From NCBI GenBank assembly GCA_017510405.1, contig JAFWNG010000028.1, positions 62,001 through 126,000 on the forward strand: DNA of 64,000 bases, read 5' to 3'. The translations under genes and the position numbers were made by a program. The notes beneath the pieces were generated by a model that ran no database searches, was not told where the DNA came from, and saw only the letters and a list, made by a program, of their open reading frames with translations. Shown piece after piece: positions 24,448 through 32,900 of the stretch. Source of the stretch: Solobacterium sp. (lineage in GTDB: Bacteria > Bacillota_I > Bacilli_A > Erysipelotrichales > Erysipelotrichaceae). The stretch's first letter is position 1. Each line of letters starts with the position of its first letter.

Positions 24448-26499
24448 ATGGAAAAAGTATACGAACCCTTATTTACCCCCTGGAAGATCGGTAACTGTGA
24501 GATCAAGAACAGGATCGTTCTGACATCGATGGGCGGTACGGACCTGTTCGGATGGATGGAACCGAACCATTTTGACAAAGCCGGTGCTGAATTTATCTAC
24601 AATGTCGCAAAGAATAACGCCGGCCTTGTTCTGCCGGGCTGCCAGCCGGTATACAATCCGATGCGCGGCGAATGGCTGTACAAGAATAAAAAGATGTACG
24701 AGGACCTGGCACGGTGGATGCCGAAATTCCATGCGACAGGTGCCAAACTGTTCATTCAGCTGACTGCCGGCTTCGGCAGAAGCTTCACCATTTCGAAGAT
24801 GATGGAAGACCTCTATACCAATCCGGTACTGCGGAAAGTATCCAAACCGTTCATGGATCTGGATAAGATCACCGCTACGGCTTCCCCGTCTCCCAACCGG
24901 TGGAGCGACAAGGTGCCTTCCCGTGAAATGACCGTCGAAGAGATCCGCGAATTCATCGACGCATTTGCCAAAACAGCCGTCCTGCTGAAAGAAGCAGGTG
25001 TTGACGGTGTTGAGATCCACGCTGTACATGAAGGCTATCTGCTTGACCAGTTCACCCTGAAGTATGTCAACAAGCGTACCGACGAATACGGCGGATCGTT
25101 CGAGAACCGCTATCGTTTCGCAGTCGAGATCGTAAAGGCGATCAAGGAAGCCTGCGGTCAGGACTTCCCGGTTTCCCTGCGCTACAGTGTCGTTTCCAAG
25201 ACCAAGGGATTCCGCGAAGGCGCTGTTCCTGGTGAGGTATACACCGAAGTCGGCAGAGACATGGAAGAGTCTGAGAAGGCAGCGAAGTATCTGCAGGATG
25301 CCGGCTATGACATGCTCAACTGCGACAACGGTACATACGATGCATGGTACTGGGCACATCCGCCGGTATATATGCCGGAAAACTGCAACCTGGAAGACGT
25401 CGAGCATATCCGCAAATTCGTGGATATCCCGGTCGTATGCGCCGGCCGCATGGATCCGAAAGTTGCGGCGGAATCGATCGAAAAGGGCGGCATTGACGGT
25501 GCCGGCTTCGCCCGCCAGTTCCTTGCGGATACCGAATGGGTCACCAAGCTCATGAAGGGTAAGGAAGAAGACATCCGTCCGTGCATTCTCTGTCACAACG
25601 GCTGCTTCAACATGTGCCACTACAAAGGCGTCCCGAATGACCAGGATCTGATGGATTCCCTGCATCTGGCTAGATGCGCGGTCAACGCCGAAACCATGCA
25701 GACAAACAAGCACTACATCAAACCGGCAAAAGAACCAAAGAAAGTCGTCATTATCGGCGGCGGTATCGGCGGTATGGAAGCTGCGCGCGTACTGAAGCTG
25801 CGCGGTCATACACCGGTGATCTACGAACAGAGCGATAAGCTCGGCGGCACATTCATCCCGGCATCTGCGGAATCCTACAAAGGAAAGCTGCGTGACCTGC
25901 TTGCGTGGTACCGCAGACAGATGGAAGAACTCGGCATCGAAGTTCATCTCAATACAAAGATCGGAAACGTCGGCGAATTCGCGAAGTATCCGGTCATTGT
26001 CGCGACCGGTTCCACACCGCGCGTACTGCGCTTCGTTCCGGGACACGAAAAGATGATCGAAGCCTGCGAATTCCTGAACGGCGCCAAAGTCGGCCAGCGT
26101 GTTGCTGTGATCGGCGGCGGTCTGACCGGTTCCGAGATCGCATATGAACTGGCATTACAGGGCAAGACGCCGATCATCGTTGAGATGAAAGACGACCTTG
26201 TCAGCCAGACCGGTGTCTGCCTCGCAAACAGTTCCTATCTCAGAGAATGGTTTGCCTGGAAACATGTGGAAGTCCATCTTGAAACAACACTGAAGGAAGT
26301 ACAGGACGGAAAGATCATCTGTAAGACAAAAGACGGTGAGATCACCATCCCGTGTGATTCCGTCATCTCTTCCGCCGGCTATATGCCTGCACCGCTTGCG
26401 GCGAAGGGCAAGAACGTCTACCTGGTAGGCGACTGCAACAAAGTCGGCAACCTGCGTTCTGTTATCTGGGGTGCTTACGAAACAGCAATGAAGATCTGA
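24448..26499 (+). CDS. Iron-sulfur FMN/FAD enoate-reductase-like oxidoreductase
   Basis: The protein has 683 residues and the three-part plan of 2-enoate reductase, 2,4-dienoyl-CoA reductase (FadH) and BaiCD/BaiH. Residues ~1-370 form an old-yellow-enzyme TIM barrel (VDGVEIHAVHEGYLLDQFTLKYVNKRTDEYGGS). Then comes the [4Fe-4S] cysteine cluster RPCILCHNGCFNMCHYKG, followed by a dinucleotide-binding flavin domain (VVIIGGGIGGMEAARVL) and a second Rossmann motif (VAVIGGGLTGSEIAYELAL). It would reduce an activated C=C bond with NAD(P)H. Its ATG follows the CooT-like stop with no gap and GAGAGG upstream, so it belongs to the operon and could act on the product of the HGD-type step. A paralogue lies at 53353-55323. 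Confidence 0.88.
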   Translation: MEKVYEPLFTPWKIGNCEIKNRIVLTSMGGTDLFGWMEPNHFDKAGAEFIYNVAKNNAGLVLPGCQPVYNPMRGEWLYKNKKMYEDLARWMPKFHATGAKLFIQLTAGFGRSFTISKMMEDLYTNPVLRKVSKPFMDLDKITATASPSPNRWSDKVPSREMTVEEIREFIDAFAKTAVLLKEAGVDGVEIHAVHEGYLLDQFTLKYVNKRTDEYGGSFENRYRFAVEIVKAIKEACGQDFPVSLRYSVVSKTKGFREGAVPGEVYTEVGRDMEESEKAAKYLQDAGYDMLNCDNGTYDAWYWAHPPVYMPENCNLEDVEHIRKFVDIPVVCAGRMDPKVAAESIEKGGIDGAGFARQFLADTEWVTKLMKGKEEDIRPCILCHNGCFNMCHYKGVPNDQDLMDSLHLARCAVNAETMQTNKHYIKPAKEPKKVVIIGGGIGGMEAARVLKLRGHTPVIYEQSDKLGGTFIPASAESYKGKLRDLLAWYRRQMEELGIEVHLNTKIGNVGEFAKYPVIVATGSTPRVLRFVPGHEKMIEACEFLNGAKVGQRVAVIGGGLTGSEIAYELALQGKTPIIVEMKDDLVSQTGVCLANSSYLREWFAWKHVEVHLETTLKEVQDGKIICKTKDGEITIPCDSVISSAGYMPAPLAAKGKNVYLVGDCNKVGNLRSVIWGAYETAMKI

Positions 26500-26530
26500 T
26501 CTGACTGACCGGATCGAAACAAAACGAAAC

Positions 26531-26566
26531 GGCGCCGGCCTGTATGCGTACAGGACCGGCGCCTTT
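26531..26566 (+). terminator. Strong terminator at the end of the nickel/HGD-type operon
   Basis: GGCGCCGG-CCTGTA pairs with TACAGG-A-CCGGCGCC around a TGCG loop (14 bp, one bulged A), followed by TTTAT. It lies 31 bases after the enoate-reductase-like stop codon. Confidence 0.88.
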
Positions 26567-26591
26567 ATGTATTTGATGAAGCGGACTGCTT

Positions 26592-26975
26592 TTATCCGCG
26601 TTTCTTCGGTATGGTATAGGACTGCATGCCTTTGACGCATCCGTTTTTTTCATAGAACTTCTCTGCACCGGGCTGTGCTCCAAAATACAGTGTGGCAGGA
26701 GTATTCTCTTTTGCCAGCTGCAGAAGCTTACTGCCGATTCCCCGGTTCTGATACTCCGGAAGAACAAGCAGTTCCGTAATCGTTCCGAAATAATACCCAT
26801 CGGACAGGATGCGCAGACAGCCGACAAGCAGTTCGCCGTCACAGGCAGTGATATTGATCGTTTTTGATAACGCGGCGGATGTCCGCTGCTCATCATACTC
26901 CCCGGGCCAGACATTATTCACAAACGCAATAAAATCCGCTGCGTTCAGCTGTTTGTCATCAACCGTATATTTCAT
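26592..26975 (-). CDS. GNAT acetyltransferase
   Basis: The protein has 127 residues. The acetyl-CoA pyrophosphate-binding segment is ITELLVLPEYQNRGIGSKLLQLAKE (R/Q-x-x-G-x-G/A as QNRGIG), followed by the typical FGAQPGAEKFYEKNGCVKG end of small GNATs. AAAGGAGG lies before the ATG. It is convergent with the large operon, from which the strong terminator separates it. Acceptor unknown. Confidence 0.87.
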   Translation of the reverse strand: MKYTVDDKQLNAADFIAFVNNVWPGEYDEQRTSAALSKTINITACDGELLVGCLRILSDGYYFGTITELLVLPEYQNRGIGSKLLQLAKENTPATLYFGAQPGAEKFYEKNGCVKGMQSYTIPKKRG

Positions 26976-27014
26976 GTTCTGCCTCCTTTGATCCTGTGAT
27001 CCAGATCTGTTTTC

Positions 27015-27399
27015 CTATAGATACTTTTGCAGAAATTCTGCTGTATTCCGTTCTTTTTTTCTTTCAATGACAGTATACACGTTTTCCTTGTATTCTTTGA
27101 TCCAGCGGCTAAGAGTTCCATAATTTGATAGTTCAAGATCAGGAGATACTTCGCATATTGATTCTCTGTCAATCATAACTCTTTGGATAGCTTCTTTCTT
27201 GAATTCAGGACTGTAATACGTTTTTGGGTTTAAATGCTTCACTCCCATGATGATCTGCCAATTTGACCATATATCGGACAACTGTGTATGCAAGGTTTCT
27301 TTCTCCTGCAATCTGTCCGGGAGACTTGTGATTCAGTTTCCACTCATTGTAGATCTCGATTTTTTCTTGATTCCTGATTTCATAATAGAAAAAAAACAC
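27015..27399 (-). pseudogene. Remnant of an IS3-type transposase OrfA (frameshifted)
   Basis: Two overlapping minus-strand frames together read like an insertion-element helix-turn-helix protein. Frame 1 (27399-27205) holds IYNEWKLNHKSPGQIAGERN and AYTVVRYMVKLADHHG. Frame 2 (27311-27015) continues with YYSPEFKKEAIQRVMIDRESICEVSPDLELSNYGTLSRWIKEYKE. The switch falls around 27210-27240, where both frames cover the same bases. No OrfB/integrase catalytic part follows, and no terminal inverted repeats were found. It is a decayed element. Confidence 0.6.
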
Positions 27400-27429
27400 C
27401 CCTCAAGTTGTTGTTCAACTTTTGGGGTG
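27389..27429 (-). terminator. Terminator downstream of the GH32 gene
   Basis: On the minus strand CACCCC-AAAAGTTG and CAACTTGA-GGGGTG form a long interrupted stem followed by eight T, 55 bases past the GH32 stop. It also abuts the transposase remnant, so it may have come with the element. Confidence 0.75.
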
Positions 27430-27483
27430 CAGTTCACAGAATTCCCCTCACTTTTTAAGCTGTCTGGCAGTTTTTTCTGTACA

Positions 27484-29004
27484 TTAAACTTCAATATCGT
27501 CTTTCTCAATATTGCGGAATACAGCTTTTCCGCCTTCCGCGAAGAAGCGTATTCCCTGTTCCTGATCCAGATCCGGATAGACATTCCCGGTCATCGTATA
27601 TCTGCCGCCGTTGATAAACAGCTCAATGGAACTGACATCCAGGAAGATCTCCATCGAGATCTTATCACACGGTCCGATCGGGCATACGCGGACATTGACG
27701 ACATCTTCCTCACCGGTGATCTCAATGCCGGAATTTCTTCTGTCGAAGCCGACTTTTCCCGTCTCTCTGTCGTACGAGATCAGTGTTTCATGGGTGCCGT
27801 CACAGAATAGTTTCACACCTGCTTTTGAGGCAGTGCCCGGTTCCAGTTCAAAGGACAGTCTGATCACATCGCCAAAGATGCCCTCAACAGCAGCTTCTGA
27901 ATCATCGACTTCGAGCTTGTCTGCTCTGACCGGATTTGCCAGGAACTTTTCGATCTCACGAACAGGACGCTGGATCAGGAAATCACCGTCTGTGGACAGT
28001 TCCCGCGGCAATGTATAGGTGCCTGCCCATTCTTCTTTGGCAGTCGGGAAACTGCGTCCCCACATCTCTTTCCAGGCGATCATGACGACACGGCCGTCCG
28101 GCATCCGCATCGTCTGCGGGGCATAGATATCAAAGCCGGCGTCGATCTCACCCATCACACGCACTTTGAACTGCCCGGTCTCAAAATCCAGGTTTCCGAA
28201 CATATACATTGTTGAGTGAACATTCTGGAAATGATCACCGGACTGCGGCAGATTCTGGGGACTGGTGATCAGCACCTCTTCACCTGTATCCGCAACGAAA
28301 TAATCCGGGCATTCGTAGACACCGTTCAGCCGGTAGAAATCTTCCGCGAACTCCGGCTGCGGATAAAGCAGATGACCAACATACTCCCAGTGGAACAGAT
28401 CACTGCCTTTCAGAAGACACAGGTTGCCCCATCCTTCCTTTTTATGATCCGGGGAAGGACGATGCGGGTTTGTCACATCCCTCTGATTCACAGGCGCAGG
28501 TTCTTTTCTTTCGGCCCGATCAAGATAGCGGATGCCGGCGATCAGATAATACGTGCCGTCTTTTTTGAAGATGCGCGGATCACGGAAGTCTTCTTCATAG
28601 ATCTCACCCGACAGCATTTCCGCGGTCAGGATCGGATTTCCTTCAAACTTCGTAAAGTGATCACCGCCGTCCTCCGATACGGCAAGACACTGTCTCTGCA
28701 TCATATGCTGCGCCGCGGTATACATCAGCCAGAGCTTTCCGTCTTCTTCCACCGCCGAGCCGGAACAGCATCCGTTATTGACCTCATACGGATGATCCGG
28801 CCAGAGCGCTACAGGCCGCAGATCCCAGTGGATCAGGTCTTCTGTTGATACATGAAGCCAGTGCATCGGCCCCCATTCGGGCTTATGCGGATAGTGCTGA
28901 AAAAAGAGGTGGGCTCTGCCGTTGTAGAATATAGTGCCGTTGGGATCATTTCCCCAGCCGAAAGGAACGGAAACATGATAAAGCGGACGATAACTATTTC
29001 TCAT
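27484..29004 (-). CDS. GH32 beta-fructosidase (sucrose / fructan hydrolase)
   Basis: The protein has 506 residues. The N-terminal nucleophile motif is WGNDPNG (consensus WMNDPNG), the transition-state aspartate is in FRDPRIF, and the acid/base glutamate is in YECPDYF. The last ~140 residues form the C-terminal beta-sandwich usual for the family. No signal peptide is present, so it works in the cytoplasm on imported sucrose, sucrose-6-phosphate or short fructans. AAGGAG lies before the ATG. No transporter or regulator is next to it. Confidence 0.92.
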   Translation of the reverse strand: MRNSYRPLYHVSVPFGWGNDPNGTIFYNGRAHLFFQHYPHKPEWGPMHWLHVSTEDLIHWDLRPVALWPDHPYEVNNGCCSGSAVEEDGKLWLMYTAAQHMMQRQCLAVSEDGGDHFTKFEGNPILTAEMLSGEIYEEDFRDPRIFKKDGTYYLIAGIRYLDRAERKEPAPVNQRDVTNPHRPSPDHKKEGWGNLCLLKGSDLFHWEYVGHLLYPQPEFAEDFYRLNGVYECPDYFVADTGEEVLITSPQNLPQSGDHFQNVHSTMYMFGNLDFETGQFKVRVMGEIDAGFDIYAPQTMRMPDGRVVMIAWKEMWGRSFPTAKEEWAGTYTLPRELSTDGDFLIQRPVREIEKFLANPVRADKLEVDDSEAAVEGIFGDVIRLSFELEPGTASKAGVKLFCDGTHETLISYDRETGKVGFDRRNSGIEITGEEDVVNVRVCPIGPCDKISMEIFLDVSSIELFINGGRYTMTGNVYPDLDQEQGIRFFAEGGKAVFRNIEKDDIEV

Positions 29005-29121
29005 AATTCTCCTTATTGTGTCAAATTGACCAAATACGTATATGCTGTCTTAATAGTCTCAGAAAAACAGCCTTCCGTCCAGCATCCGTGATGTATTTCG
29101 GACAGTATATGCCGGATTCGG

Positions 29122-29164
29122 AAAAAAAGCGCCTCCCTGTACAAACTGTGTACAAAGCGGCGCT
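29122..29164 (-). terminator. Terminator after the small membrane protein gene
   Basis: On the minus strand AGCGCC pairs with GGCGCT around a loop that itself contains TGTACA twice, followed by seven T. It closes the transcript of the genes at 29185-30581. Confidence 0.75.
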
Positions 29165-29184
29165 CTGTCAGCTTAAGAAGAAAG

Positions 29185-29349
29185 CTATTCACCTTTTTTC
29201 CGAAGGTAATAGTACTGGCAGAAGCTGAATATTGTACAGACAGCGAGAATGCCGTCAACGTATGTCACATTCCTGAATACGAAGAATGAGATCAGGAATA
29301 AACATAATGTGAGCAGTCCGGATATCAGTGCAAGTGTGGATTTGTTCAT
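29185..29349 (-). CDS. Small two-span membrane protein
   Basis: This 54-residue protein starts MNKSTLALISGLLTLCLFLISFFVF and ends QYYYLRKKGE. It has two predicted spans joined by RNVTYVDG. The start is set at the internal ATG with AAAGGA upstream rather than at the longer frame (29469), which would overlap the phosphatase gene. It follows the phosphatase gene by 47 bases on the same strand. Function unknown. Confidence 0.6.
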   Translation of the reverse strand: MNKSTLALISGLLTLCLFLISFFVFRNVTYVDGILAVCTIFSFCQYYYLRKKGE

Positions 29350-29396
29350 GAATATATTTCCTTTATATCTGCAGACAAGTATACCACTGTTCTGTC

Positions 29397-30581
29397 TCAG
29401 TTCATGCCGGTCAGTCTGTCCGTCAGCCGGTTCAGTGCTTCTTCGCTCATACCGGCTTCGATCAGCCATTTCCGGGCAGCCTGGTACAGGTTCGCGGTGG
29501 TAATATCGGCGTCTGCGTCGCCGATCATGTACTGCAGCATTGCGTCGATATTCTTCTCTTTGATCGTCTTGTATTTGGCCGGATCCTCTTTCTCATTGAT
29601 CTTGTAGTAGTTGTCATAGGTGACCATGTAGTCATCCACGATCTCCGTATACGAAGCGTTCGTAAGTGCCTCCAGCACCATCATGACAAAACCGGTGCGG
29701 TCTTTTCCTTCGGTGCAGTGGACCAGATACGGACCGTCCATCATACTCATGGCAGTGAATCCCTGAGAGATCTTATACGCGAATTCCTCGGACAGATAAT
29801 TCATGTTCAGAGCGATGGGCAGTACGGAATCACTGTTGTAGAGCGTCAGGAAATAGGGACTGTTAAAGTCATCTTTCGTGATATAGCCTTCGATCTTGGC
29901 TGTGTTGTCGGAAAGATTCAGGATAGTCTTCACGCCGGCTGCCTGGATCAGCGCATCCACATACGGTGCGCGTTTGTGCTGGTTGTCGCACGGAGAGGCG
30001 GAGCGGTACAGCATGCCTTCTTTGAGACGTCCTGTCGTGACATTGCGGAAGTTGGCAAAGACAGCGTCACTTGGGAATTTCGTGCGTTCATCCGAATACT
30101 GGATATCGCGGGCTTCCTGCACATCTTGGTACTTTGCGCGTTCATTGAGCGTAACGGTCGCGGTGGAGTGTTCATCCAGAGCAGCGGTCAGCCACAGTTT
30201 TTCCTGCTTTGCGCCAAGCAGGTGCGTCTGGAGGCCGGCACGTTCCCACAGGTCGTCGCCGTAGTTGATCGCAGCCTTGATGTATTCATAGCCGGGATAG
30301 GCAATGAGCAGAGGCTGTCCGGCATCGACGTAGTAGCCGTTGTAATACGGGATATCTTCCAGCGTATAGCCGTTGGAGAAGGTGACGTTCACACTGTCGC
30401 CGTAAGCGAAGCCGAGTTTGTTGAAATCATCGATCGTTGTCGTGATATAGACGCCGCCGAACTCGGTCTCGTGCTTGACGCCGCAGTCTTTCAGTTCCGG
30501 GGAAGAAGACTTGCCGGCACAGGAAGATAAAGATGCCAGAAGGCATCCGGTAAGTATTCCGGTGATAAATTTTCTTTTCAT
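29397..30581 (-). CDS. Lipoprotein tyrosine/dual-specificity phosphatase
   Basis: The protein has 394 residues. The N-terminus MKRKFITGILTGCLLASLSSC is a lipoprotein signal with the lipobox cysteine at the end. The active site is VHCTEGKDRTGFVMMVLEAL, the C-x5-R P-loop of PTP enzymes in the HCxxGKDRTG form shared with bacterial Tyr/phosphoinositide phosphatases. MLYRSASPCD before it is the typical 'FRSG/YRSA' lead. The first ~170 residues are an extra domain. The mature enzyme would act outside the membrane. AGGAG lies before the ATG. Confidence 0.88.
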   Translation of the reverse strand: MKRKFITGILTGCLLASLSSCAGKSSSPELKDCGVKHETEFGGVYITTTIDDFNKLGFAYGDSVNVTFSNGYTLEDIPYYNGYYVDAGQPLLIAYPGYEYIKAAINYGDDLWERAGLQTHLLGAKQEKLWLTAALDEHSTATVTLNERAKYQDVQEARDIQYSDERTKFPSDAVFANFRNVTTGRLKEGMLYRSASPCDNQHKRAPYVDALIQAAGVKTILNLSDNTAKIEGYITKDDFNSPYFLTLYNSDSVLPIALNMNYLSEEFAYKISQGFTAMSMMDGPYLVHCTEGKDRTGFVMMVLEALTNASYTEIVDDYMVTYDNYYKINEKEDPAKYKTIKEKNIDAMLQYMIGDADADITTANLYQAARKWLIEAGMSEEALNRLTDRLTGMN

Positions 30582-30690
30582 GATGATGATCTCCTGAATT
30601 TCTTATACCACAGCCGGCGAAGAAGTGGAATAAAGCATGTTATATTAATACAGACAGGTTCATGTCAATAATCGTATAAGGGGGAAAAAC

Positions 30691-31374
30691 ATGAAAGAAT
30701 GGCTGCGAAAGATCCGCTCCATACCGAAATGGGGCGTTGCGGCAGGCATTATCTATTTTGCGCTGCAGTATGGACTGTACCGTCTCGGAAACACACTCAG
30801 TGTCGTGCTGGGGACGATCCGCTGGTCGTTTGACTGCAAGATCCCGTTCCTGGATGATCTGTTTCCGGTCATTCCGGCATTTGCTGTGATCTATCTGTTT
30901 TCGTATGTGTTCTGGATCTGCGGACCGATGGCGGTATCCCTGACCAGGAAGCGGAACTTCGTAAACTACATAAGCGGTCTTACGCTGGCCTACCTGATCG
31001 GTTTCCTGTGCTTCATCTTCGTGCCGACCTATATGGACCGGGTGAAGGAAGGGCTGATGCAGTATGGGACACAGCCGGGACTGTTCAATAGCCTTCTTCG
31101 GATCATCTATGCGGCAGACGGCGCAGAGAAAGCGTTCAATCTGATTCCTTCGTATCACTGTCTGATCAGTACGTACTGCTATCTCGGCGTACGGAAACAG
31201 CCGGAGATCTCAAAGGGATTCCGGATCTATTCCTTTGTGATGATGTGTCTGATCATCCTGTCCACACTGTATACCAAGCAGCACTATATCATTGACTGCA
31301 TCACCGGCGTCGGAATCGCCGTCGGCTGTTATATCCTGATGAACAGACTGGATCCCGGTAAAAAGTACGAATGA
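30691..31374 (+). CDS. PAP2-type membrane phosphatase
   Basis: The protein has 227 residues and about six membrane spans. The second and third PAP2 motifs are visible as IPSYHCLIST (PSxH form) and STLYTKQHYIIDCITG (H-x3-D). The first motif (K-x6-RP) is weak. Such proteins remove phosphate from lipid phosphates such as undecaprenyl diphosphate or phosphatidate. AAGGGGG precedes the ATG. It is divergent from the lipoprotein phosphatase gene and has its own terminator. Confidence 0.75.
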   Translation: MKEWLRKIRSIPKWGVAAGIIYFALQYGLYRLGNTLSVVLGTIRWSFDCKIPFLDDLFPVIPAFAVIYLFSYVFWICGPMAVSLTRKRNFVNYISGLTLAYLIGFLCFIFVPTYMDRVKEGLMQYGTQPGLFNSLLRIIYAADGAEKAFNLIPSYHCLISTYCYLGVRKQPEISKGFRIYSFVMMCLIILSTLYTKQHYIIDCITGVGIAVGCYILMNRLDPGKKYE

Positions 31375-31380
31375 TCAAAG

Positions 31381-31408
31381 ACCTGTGCATACCGATTGCA
31401 CAGGTTTT
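31381..31408 (+). terminator. Intrinsic terminator after the PAP2 gene
   Basis: ACCTGTGCA pairs with TGCACAGGT over 9 bp, with a 7-base loop and TTT after it, 6 bases past the stop codon. Confidence 0.88.
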
Positions 31409-31445
31409 CTGTATCCATTAGGATGCTTGTAAAGAGGTTCATTGT

Positions 31446-32849
31446 ATGACGTTAGAAGAATATTCCCGTTCCATCGAAGAAGGAACACGCACCTGTACGG
31501 AACTCACAGAAGAAGCGCTGCGGCGCATTGCGGAAAACGATCAGGACGGCAGACGGCTGAACAGCGTCGCTGCCCTGGATCCCGATGCACTTTTCCATGC
31601 CCGCGCGATCGATGAAGAGATCCGCCGGCACGGCCGCAAAAGCCCGCTGCACGGCATCCCGGTCCTGCTGAAAGACAATATCGACGCAGTCGGTTTTCCC
31701 ACGACAGCCGGTTCTCTTGCACTGGAAGATAATTATCCCGCAGAGGATGCGGAGATCGTGCGGCGGCTGAAGGAAGCCGGCGCATTGATCCTGGGAAAGG
31801 CAAATCTCTCGGAATTTGCCTATTTCATGTCCCGTCAGGAGATGCCCTCCGGATACAGCTCGTACAGCGGTCAGGTCGTGCATGCTTATGTGCCGGGCGT
31901 GGATCCCTCCGGCAGTTCCAGCGGCTCTGCGGTGGCAGTCAGCGCCCGCTTTGTGCCCTATGCGATCGGCACCGAAACGGACGGCTCCCTCATGTCGCCG
32001 GCTGCGGCGAATGCTGTCATATCGATCAAGCCGACGGTAGGCCTGGTGTCGCGTGCGGGCATCCTGCCGCTCAGTTCCCTGCAGGATACTGCCGGACCGA
32101 TGTGCACCTGTGTGCAGGACGCGGCAGATGTACTGCAGGTAATTGCCGGCAGTGATGAAAAAGACGCTTCGACACGCAATGCCGTCGTGCGCAAATACCG
32201 CGCATCTTTGAAGATAGAAGGCAGCGGACTGTCGGTCGGCATTCTGCGGAAAGACTGCGACGAGCAGGCAAACGCTGCGCTGGATCGTGCGGCGACGATT
32301 CTGCGTGATGCCGGGGCACAGGTTAAGGAAGTGACTATTGAAGTCATTGAACAGGACGAACTGGAATGCCTCATGCATGAGTTCAAACATGACCTTAACG
32401 TATACCTCCATACGCATGAGAGCAGATGCCGCAGTCTGGCAGATATCATTGCCTTTAACAATGCGCATCCGGAACAGTGCCTGGTACACGGGCAGGATCT
32501 GCTGGAAGAGAGCGAAACAAAAAGCGGACGCCTCATCGAAAGTGAGTACATCCGCCTGCGTACAAAGCTGCGCAATACCGCAAAGGAAATGCTGGAAGGC
32601 ACAATGGAAAAGGAACAGATCGATGTGATCCTGAGTGCCGGCGGAACACCGAAGGGCAACCTTGCGCCGGTCAGCGGCGATCCCTGTATGAGCCTTCCTG
32701 CCGTTGTCCCGGACACATCGGATTATAAACCGTGTTCGTGGTATCTGATGGCAGGTCCGTACCGGGAAGACATACTGCTTCATACTGCCTATATCCTGGA
32801 ACAGGCAGCCGGCATATGCCCGAAGCCGGACTGGTGCGAAGAGTTCTGA
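31446..32849 (+). CDS. Amidase-signature family hydrolase
   Basis: The protein has 467 residues. The Ser-cisSer-Lys triad is present: Lys in GIPVLLKDNIDA, the serine-rich segment PSGSSSGSAVAVSA, and GTETDGSLMSPAAANAVISIKPTVG. It belongs to the GatA/amidase group, but it stands alone without gatB or gatC, so a free amidase is more likely than a tRNA amidotransferase subunit. No signal peptide is seen. Its gene ends just before a palindrome array that can act as terminator. Confidence 0.9.
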   Translation: MTLEEYSRSIEEGTRTCTELTEEALRRIAENDQDGRRLNSVAALDPDALFHARAIDEEIRRHGRKSPLHGIPVLLKDNIDAVGFPTTAGSLALEDNYPAEDAEIVRRLKEAGALILGKANLSEFAYFMSRQEMPSGYSSYSGQVVHAYVPGVDPSGSSSGSAVAVSARFVPYAIGTETDGSLMSPAAANAVISIKPTVGLVSRAGILPLSSLQDTAGPMCTCVQDAADVLQVIAGSDEKDASTRNAVVRKYRASLKIEGSGLSVGILRKDCDEQANAALDRAATILRDAGAQVKEVTIEVIEQDELECLMHEFKHDLNVYLHTHESRCRSLADIIAFNNAHPEQCLVHGQDLLEESETKSGRLIESEYIRLRTKLRNTAKEMLEGTMEKEQIDVILSAGGTPKGNLAPVSGDPCMSLPAVVPDTSDYKPCSWYLMAGPYREDILLHTAYILEQAAGICPKPDWCEEF

Positions 32850-32865
32850 ACTGTTCTTCCGGGCA

Positions 32866-32890
32866 TAAAAAAACGATCAACGCTGATCGT
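32866..32890 (-). terminator. Minus-strand terminator beyond the palindrome array
   Basis: On the minus strand ACGATCA-GCGT-TGATCGT runs into seven T. It would end transcripts coming from the AraC gene (stop at 33148), so that the whole palindrome array lies in that mRNA's 3' untranslated region. Confidence 0.75.
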
Positions 32891-32900
32891 GAATCTGTAT

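Noticed and set aside
24469-26046. 525-residue minus-strand open frame opposite the enoate-reductase-like gene
   Set aside because: It is the shadow of a real gene with strong codon bias; no ribosome binding site and no protein family pattern.
31452-32783. 443-residue minus-strand open frame opposite the amidase
   Set aside because: Arginine/histidine-rich, shadow-like composition; the plus strand carries the complete amidase signature.
31446-32849. gatA (Glu-tRNA amidotransferase subunit A)
   Set aside because: No gatB or gatC is adjacent, and the sequence fits general amidases equally well, so no symbol was given.
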